This document shows positions 6,599 through 9,049 of a stretch of DNA of 9,049 bases, in pieces. The stretch is from JAKQHY01 sp034429475 (lineage in GTDB: Bacteria; Chloroflexota; Anaerolineae; B4-G1; SLSP01). Within the stretch, counting starts at the first letter, position 1. Each line of letters opens with the position of its first letter. The notes below the pieces were generated by a model. It was not told where the DNA came from and made no database searches. It saw only the letters and a program-made list of their open reading frames with translations. The position numbers and the translations under genes are program-made. The DNA lies in the NCBI GenBank assembly GCA_034429475.1, contig DAOUGD010000147.1, positions 1 through 9,049 on the forward strand. Reading direction: 5' to 3'.

Positions 6599-6946
6599 TC
6601 ATTCCTCCTCGGCTTCGCCGAACTGGGTGACCTGCTCCGGATTATCCGGAGCGTCGGGATTGAAAATGAGTTGCCCCTGGTGCGTCGTCATGTACGGCCG
6701 CGCGCCGGTCTTCCACTTCGGCAGCTTGGCAGAGATCTCAAACGACACGTCGCAGAGAATGACCTCGCCGTCCGGCTCAACCTTGGGCGTCACGAGCATG
6801 ACCAATTCCACGCGGCGCACCTTCTTGTCGCCCGGGCGCTTGATGCAGTCCCGGACAACCTGCTCGACGCACCCGTGAAAGGCCTTCATCGCTTTGCCAA
6901 GATCAACCTTGTCGAGGTTCTTGAGGTCAAAGAACATCCGCGCCAT
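6599..6946 (-). CDS. Hypothetical 115-aa protein with acidic tail
   Basis: This unrecognised protein has an N-terminal segment MARMFFDLKNLDKVDLGKA, an amphipathic helix (20-37), then alternating strands VRRVELVMLVTPKV, EVILCDVSFEISAKLP and GQLIFNPDAP, and an acidic tail ending GEAEEE. An acidic tip after a small beta fold recalls single-strand-binding-like or inhibitor proteins, but this is only an analogy. It sits directly before the DUF2303-like gene, and such a pair would fit a phage replication/recombination module. ATG 6946 was chosen because AAAGGAG lies 7 nt upstream. The frame stays open to 7282, but that extension overlaps the preceding gene and reads as low-complexity sequence. Confidence 0.72.
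   Translation of the reverse strand: MARMFFDLKNLDKVDLGKAMKAFHGCVEQVVRDCIKRPGDKKVRRVELVMLVTPKVEPDGEVILCDVSFEISAKLPKWKTGARPYMTTHQGQLIFNPDAPDNPEQVTQFGEAEEE
6604..6609 (-). promoter_or_regulatory. RBS AGGAGG for a GTG start
   Basis: A perfect AGGAGG with 6-nt spacing precedes the GTG at 6597 and lies inside the last codons of the 115-aa gene. It is the main evidence for the non-ATG start of the DUF2303-like gene. Confidence 0.7.
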
Positions 6947-6953
6947 CGTCGGT

Positions 6954-6960
6954 CTCCTTT
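6954..6960 (-). promoter_or_regulatory. RBS AAAGGAG deciding the 6946 start
   Basis: AAAGGAG at 7-nt spacing from the ATG at 6946 falls in the 26-nt gap after the 94-aa gene. It selects this ATG over in-frame starts further upstream. Confidence 0.7.
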
Positions 6961-6972
6961 CATGTTTGAACG

Positions 6973-7257
6973 TCAGTTGTTCCCCGCCCGCCGGGCCTGG
7001 CAGAACATTTCCAACACGTCCAATTGGTCCTGGACGCGGATGGCGGCGTGCGGCGCGGTGGCGGCCGCATCGTCGTAATGATCCGGCCACCGCTCGGAGG
7101 CGATCTCGCCGTCGAGGACCCAATCGATCACCCTGAGCATATCGAAGGCAAACTCGAAGAGCCGATGTCCCTTGGTTCCGGCCGGGCATCCAGCGGTCTG
7201 CTGCATCGCCTCCCGCAGCGTGGACCGCGCCCGCCGGAGTTGCTCGGCGGTTTTCAT
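6973..7257 (-). CDS. Hypothetical 94-aa helical protein
   Basis: The protein starts MKTAEQLRRARSTLREAM and appears mostly helical: helix 1 (residues 3-20), a turn with AGCPAGTKG, helix 2 HRLFEFAFDMLRVIDWVLDGE (31-51), and helix 3 around AIRVQDQLDVLEMF (72-85). No motif is recognised. Its ATG overlaps the stop of the 82-aa gene in a 4-nt ATGA, which fixes the start and indicates coupling. The two small genes directly after the initiator gene could be accessory replication factors such as a helicase loader, but nothing in the residues proves it; no Walker motif is present. Confidence 0.7.
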   Translation of the reverse strand: MKTAEQLRRARSTLREAMQQTAGCPAGTKGHRLFEFAFDMLRVIDWVLDGEIASERWPDHYDDAAATAPHAAIRVQDQLDVLEMFCQARRAGNN

Positions 7258-7502
7258 TGCACGACCCTGATTCCGCTCTCAACCGAAATGGTGGAACGCC
7301 CCAATACCGCCGCGAGCGTGATCACCGTATCGCCAACGATGACCCTGACATCCTCCTCCTCGGCGCTCGGACCTTCGGTGCGCCCGATTGCGAGACACAC
7401 AGCCTCCTCGAGCTGCTCTGCCGCCTGCGAGAAATTCGATTTGGCCGCCTCCAACTCGGCCTGCGATCTGCGATACCGCGCGAGCGCCTCTCTGACGGTC
7501 AT
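7254..7502 (-). CDS. Hypothetical 82-aa protein, coiled coil plus beta tail
   Basis: The N-terminal half TVREALARYRRSQAELEAAK and the following SQAAEQLEEAV is strongly alpha-helical with heptad-like spacing, so a coiled-coil dimer is likely. The C-terminal half (DVRVIVGDTVITLAAVLG, then STISVESGIRVV) reads as short beta strands. No family is recognised. ATG 7502 was chosen because AAAGGGA lies just upstream and the frame upstream of it is the shadow of the initiator gene. It begins 22 nt after the initiator stop and overlaps the 94-aa gene by 4 nt. Confidence 0.7.
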   Translation of the reverse strand: MTVREALARYRRSQAELEAAKSNFSQAAEQLEEAVCLAIGRTEGPSAEEEDVRVIVGDTVITLAAVLGRSTISVESGIRVVQ

Positions 7503-7524
7503 GGTTTCCCTTTCGTGACTTGGT

Positions 7525-8691
7525 TCACCGTTTCCGACCTCCGACTTCCGACCTCCGACCTCCCGCAGGGCTGGCCCGGCTCGGCGGCCGGCGCAGCTCG
7601 ATCCCGTAGCGGCCGGCCAGCTCGTCGATCTTCGTCCGGAAGAACCCGCCCGGGTTGCGCAGCGTCCCCGCGGCCCGCATCGCGCGGACGTGGTTGAGAA
7701 TGGTCCCCAGATCCCGCGGCGGCACGCCGTGCTCGACCACCAGCCGCACGGCATCGCGCAGCGCGTGCATCCCGTCGAGCCGCCGCTGCCCCACCACCGC
7801 CGCCTGGGCCAACTCGGGCACGACGGCGAGGATCTGCCGCTCCACCGCGCTCGGCTCCCCGGCCCGCTCGATCGCCTCGGCAATCGCCGGCGCCAGTCCG
7901 GTGGCCCCACTCGCGGATGGTGGGCTTGAATTCCCGGTTGTGCACCCTGGCTTCACAGCGCACTCCGCGCGCGCGGGATCTGCGCTCGAGCTGGTATTGG
8001 GAATTGGGAGTTGGGAAGTTGGTAAGAATTGTTCTTGGTAGTTGGGAATTGGTAATCGCCCGCGCGCGGATAACAGGTGCGTCGCGGCCGGCTCGCGGCA
8101 GGCCGCCCGGGCCGAATCGCAAAAACGCGGCCCGGATTCCGCTCCCTCTGGGTGGTTTCCGTCGTTTACGGCGCAGGGTTCTGCGCCGTAAACCCCGTTT
8201 CGTGGTTCCTGTGGGTGGTTTCCGGGGTTTACGGCGCCGGGTTCTGCGCCGTTTACGGCGCCGTAAACCCCGTTTGGGTCCAATTCGGGGTTTACGGCGC
8301 AGGGTTCTGCGCCGTCTTCTGCGCCGTAAACCCCGTTTCCTGGTCCGTCTGGGTGGTCACTCTCCTCGAACGCGATCCGCCGCTGCGGATCGGGAGTGGC
8401 CTCCGTCTTGTCCCTCGCGGGAGCCGGGCCGAACACCCAGACGCGGAATTCGCTGCGATGGCGCGGCTTGCGGATCTCGATCAACCGGCGCTCGGCCAGA
8501 TCCCGCAGCGACTTGGCCACGGTCCGCGGCGAACGCCCCACGGCCGCCCCGAGCACCGCCGCCCCGAGCATGATCTCCCCAGGCTCCCTGCCGGCCAGCG
8601 TCCAGAGGTACCAGTAAACGAGCTTCGCCGTCGACGGCAGCGGCCCGTCCGCGGTCACGTGGGCCAGGGCCTTCCAGTCAGTCGACATCAT
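7525..8691 (-). CDS. Replication-initiator-like winged-helix protein
   Basis: This 388-aa protein has three parts. Residues ~15-88 form a winged helix-turn-helix (TAKLVYWYLW, GRSPRTVAKSLRDLAERRLIEI, then a wing strand FRVWVF), as in phage replication initiators. Residues ~89-262 are a Pro/Gly/Asn-rich disordered linker containing repeats of NGVYGAE and AVNP (119-176). Residues ~264-367 form a helical domain ending in TLRNPGGFFRTKIDEL, a pattern common in the C-termini of phage O-like and DnaD-type replication proteins. The last ~18 residues are basic and repeat-derived. By analogy with lambda O, the N-terminus would bind origin repeats and the C-terminus would recruit helicase. The linker DNA itself is built of palindromic repeats (see 8164-8335). 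ATG 8691 follows GGGAGG; an adjacent ATG at 8688 is also possible. A transcription regulator is the alternative. Confidence 0.78.
   Translation of the reverse strand: MMSTDWKALAHVTADGPLPSTAKLVYWYLWTLAGREPGEIMLGAAVLGAAVGRSPRTVAKSLRDLAERRLIEIRKPRHRSEFRVWVFGPAPARDKTEATPDPQRRIAFEESDHPDGPGNGVYGAEDGAEPCAVNPELDPNGVYGAVNGAEPGAVNPGNHPQEPRNGVYGAEPCAVNDGNHPEGAESGPRFCDSARAACREPAATHLLSARGRLPIPNYQEQFLPTSQLPIPNTSSSADPARAECAVKPGCTTGNSSPPSASGATGLAPAIAEAIERAGEPSAVERQILAVVPELAQAAVVGQRRLDGMHALRDAVRLVVEHGVPPRDLGTILNHVRAMRAAGTLRNPGGFFRTKIDELAGRYGIELRRPPSRASPAGGRRSEVGGRKR
7533..7563. repeat. Heptanucleotide tandem repeat TCCGACY
   Basis: Four head-to-tail 7-mers (TCCGACC, TCCGACT, TCCGACC, TCCGACC) plus a partial TCC. 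They encode the basic C-terminal tail of the initiator-like protein and end 6 bp before its stop codon. Repeats of 7 in coding DNA shift frame per unit, so they are DNA-level rather than protein-level repeats. Confidence 0.85.
7996..8052. repeat. Lower-GC heptad repeats ATTGGGA/GTTGGGA
   Basis: ATTGGGA at 7996-8002 and 8003-8009, then GTTGGGA at 8010-8016 and a partial GTTGG at 8018-8022. After a short interruption GTTGGGAATTGG recurs at 8041-8052. The patch is clearly lower in GC than the surrounding sequence and encodes two LPIPN segments of the linker (residues 213-232). It is a candidate DNA-unwinding element. Confidence 0.75.
8164..8335. repeat. Three palindromic repeats at exact 63-bp spacing
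   Basis: A 26-bp unit recurs at 8164-8189, 8227-8252 and 8290-8315 with one variable base. It is GTTTACGGCGC, then A or C, then GGGTTC, then TGCGCCGT. The core TTTACGGCGC is present four times forward (8165, 8228, 8252, 8291) and three times inverted (8183, 8258, 8321). Large inverted repeats result: 12-bp arms 8164-8175/8182-8193; 17-bp arms 8223-8239/8256-8272; 17-bp arms 8286-8302/8319-8335; and a perfect 16-bp palindrome TTTACGGCGCCGTAAA at 8252-8267. The 63-bp period equals six helical turns, so sites face the same side of DNA. Confidence 0.92.
8373..8392. repeat. 8-bp hairpin with GATC in each arm
   Basis: CGATCCGC at 8373-8380 and GCGGATCG at 8385-8392 form a perfect 8-bp inverted repeat around a 4-nt loop. 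Each arm carries a GATC. It lies inside the initiator-like gene just before (in transcription order) the repeat block. Confidence 0.65.
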
Positions 8692-8706
8692 GCCGATCCT
8701 CCCTGC

Positions 8707-8922
8707 TCACTCGTGTCTCCATCCGATCACCACGCACAGTAGCGAGGCCGGCCAGGCCGCGCCGATCAGCACGGCCAATACGAAGTTGGGCGTCGTGTGC
8801 GAGTCCCGCACGTCGAGGCAGAAATCCGCCGACGTGCCCAGCGTCAGCCCGCAGTAGGCCAGCCCGGCGAACCAACCGGCCAGCCCAACGTACGCGCACA
8901 CGATCCACGCCGTGCAATCCAT
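8707..8922 (-). CDS. Small two-helix membrane protein
   Basis: This 71-aa protein has two predicted transmembrane segments: residues ~5-28 (WIVCAYVGLAGWFAGLAYCG and on) and ~45-67 (TPNFVLAVLIGAAWPASLLC and on). They are joined by a short polar loop with DFCLDVRDSH, and the tail GWRHE is charged. The N-terminus is short, giving a hairpin with both ends on the same side. Size and topology would suit a holin-like or other phage membrane protein, but its place between csrA and the initiator gene is unusual for lysis genes, so no function is assigned. ATG 8922 was chosen for its AGGAGG 7 nt upstream; an in-frame extension toward 9018 lies over csrA. Confidence 0.68.
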   Translation of the reverse strand: MDCTAWIVCAYVGLAGWFAGLAYCGLTLGTSADFCLDVRDSHTTPNFVLAVLIGAAWPASLLCVVIGWRHE

Positions 8923-8935
8923 GGGTCGCCTCCTG

Positions 8936-9049
8936 CTAAGGGCCAGAATCAGGGGCCCGGCGCTGCGGGCCCTGGGCGAGCACGCGCTCGTGGACCTCGG
9001 ATCGATCGACCCGCACATCCCGCGGGGCCGTGATCCCCAGGCGAACCCG
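8936..9049 (-). CDS. csrA: CsrA-type translational regulator, 5' end cut by window edge
   Basis: The visible 37 C-terminal residues begin RVRLGITAPRDVRVDRSEVHERVLAQ and end in TAG at 8936-8938. This matches the conserved second half of CsrA/RsmA (VRLGIxAPxxVxVxRxEV), including the Arg of the V-x-R-x-E-V segment that contacts RNA in the family. CsrA dimers bind GGA motifs in mRNA leaders and block or stabilise translation. The N-terminal strands, which carry the other RNA-binding residue, lie beyond the window. The last ~10 residues (PQRRAPDSGP) form a non-conserved tail. It sits 13 nt upstream of the membrane-protein gene in the same orientation, so it is probably co-transcribed with the replication gene. 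Confidence 0.85.
   Translation of the reverse strand, partial: RVRLGITAPRDVRVDRSEVHERVLAQGPQRRAPDSGP

Larger units (their letters stand above)
7991..8335. other. Putative replication origin inside the initiator gene
   Basis: This segment joins phased palindromic repeats (8164-8335) to a lower-GC patch of T/G-rich heptads (about 7991-8057). Both lie inside the linker region of the initiator-like gene. In the direction of transcription the order is DNA-binding domain, repeats, AT-richer patch, C-terminal domain, the same order as the lambda origin within gene O. Function as an origin is inference from layout. Confidence 0.5.

Noticed and set aside
6947..7282. Longer version of the 115-aa protein starting near 7282
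   Set aside because: It overlaps the well-supported 94-aa gene almost completely, and AAAGGAG marks the start at 6946.
7254..7910. 218-aa minus-strand frame covering the 82-aa gene and part of the initiator gene
   Set aside because: The upstream part is Ser/Arg-rich shadow of the initiator gene; only the portion from ATG 7502, with its own ribosome binding site, looks real.
8164..8193. Rho-independent terminator
   Set aside because: The hairpins are followed by mixed sequence without a T-run on the transcribed strand and lie in the middle of a coding region.
8164..8335. CRISPR-like pattern of 26-bp repeats with ~37-bp spacers
   Set aside because: The spacers contain further copies of the same palindromic core, the whole block is in frame within one protein, there are only three units, and no cas gene is near.
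8707..8922. Firm holin assignment for the two-helix membrane protein
   Set aside because: No endolysin or other lysis gene is near and its position is between csrA and a replication gene; size and topology alone are not specific.
8923..9018. Longer version of the membrane protein starting at 9018
   Set aside because: The added part is the shadow of csrA; AGGAGG marks the start at 8922.

Overview
This GC-rich 9 kb window is a compact block of 17 protein genes. All lie on the minus strand and are read from right to left. Gaps are mostly 1-27 nt, several genes overlap by 4-13 nt, and nearly every gene has its own strong purine-rich ribosome binding site. Short hypothetical genes mixed with orphan DNA methyltransferases, an initiator-like replication gene and phage-typical DUF proteins point to the early or middle region of a tailed-phage or prophage genome. 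High GC and a CsrA gene at the upstream edge would fit a planctomycete or similar host. That host assignment is inference; no host marker gene is present.

In order of transcription, the right edge (8700-9049) holds the C-terminal half of a CsrA-type translational regulator and a 71-aa protein with two membrane segments. Next (7525-8691) comes a 388-aa protein with an N-terminal winged helix-turn-helix, a repeat-rich linker and a C-terminal helical domain, resembling lambda-O-type replication initiators. Its linker is encoded by palindromic repeats at an exact 63-bp spacing, followed downstream by a lower-GC patch of heptanucleotide repeats. This is the arrangement expected of an iteron origin placed inside its own initiator gene, and is the most interesting feature here.

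The middle (5436-7502) carries small unknown proteins, a 115-aa protein with an acidic tail, a 259-aa DUF2303/YfdQ-like protein and a DUF1937 protein with a nucleoside-deoxyribosyltransferase-like fold. The next section (2818-5434) has a C39-like cysteine peptidase, a DUF5131 (phage Gp37/Gp68) three-cysteine protein, a 103-aa unknown, a 46-aa zinc-ribbon microprotein, a 79-aa unknown and a DUF4031 protein. The left end (1-2830) has a C5-cytosine methyltransferase, a D12-class adenine methyltransferase and a truncated hypothetical gene.

The likely logic is replication first (initiator plus in-gene origin), then accessory DNA/nucleotide functions, then DNA modification that protects the replicated genome from host restriction. 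No restriction endonuclease, integrase, structural gene, tRNA, CRISPR array or insertion sequence was found, and no stretch over 300 bases lacks a gene.
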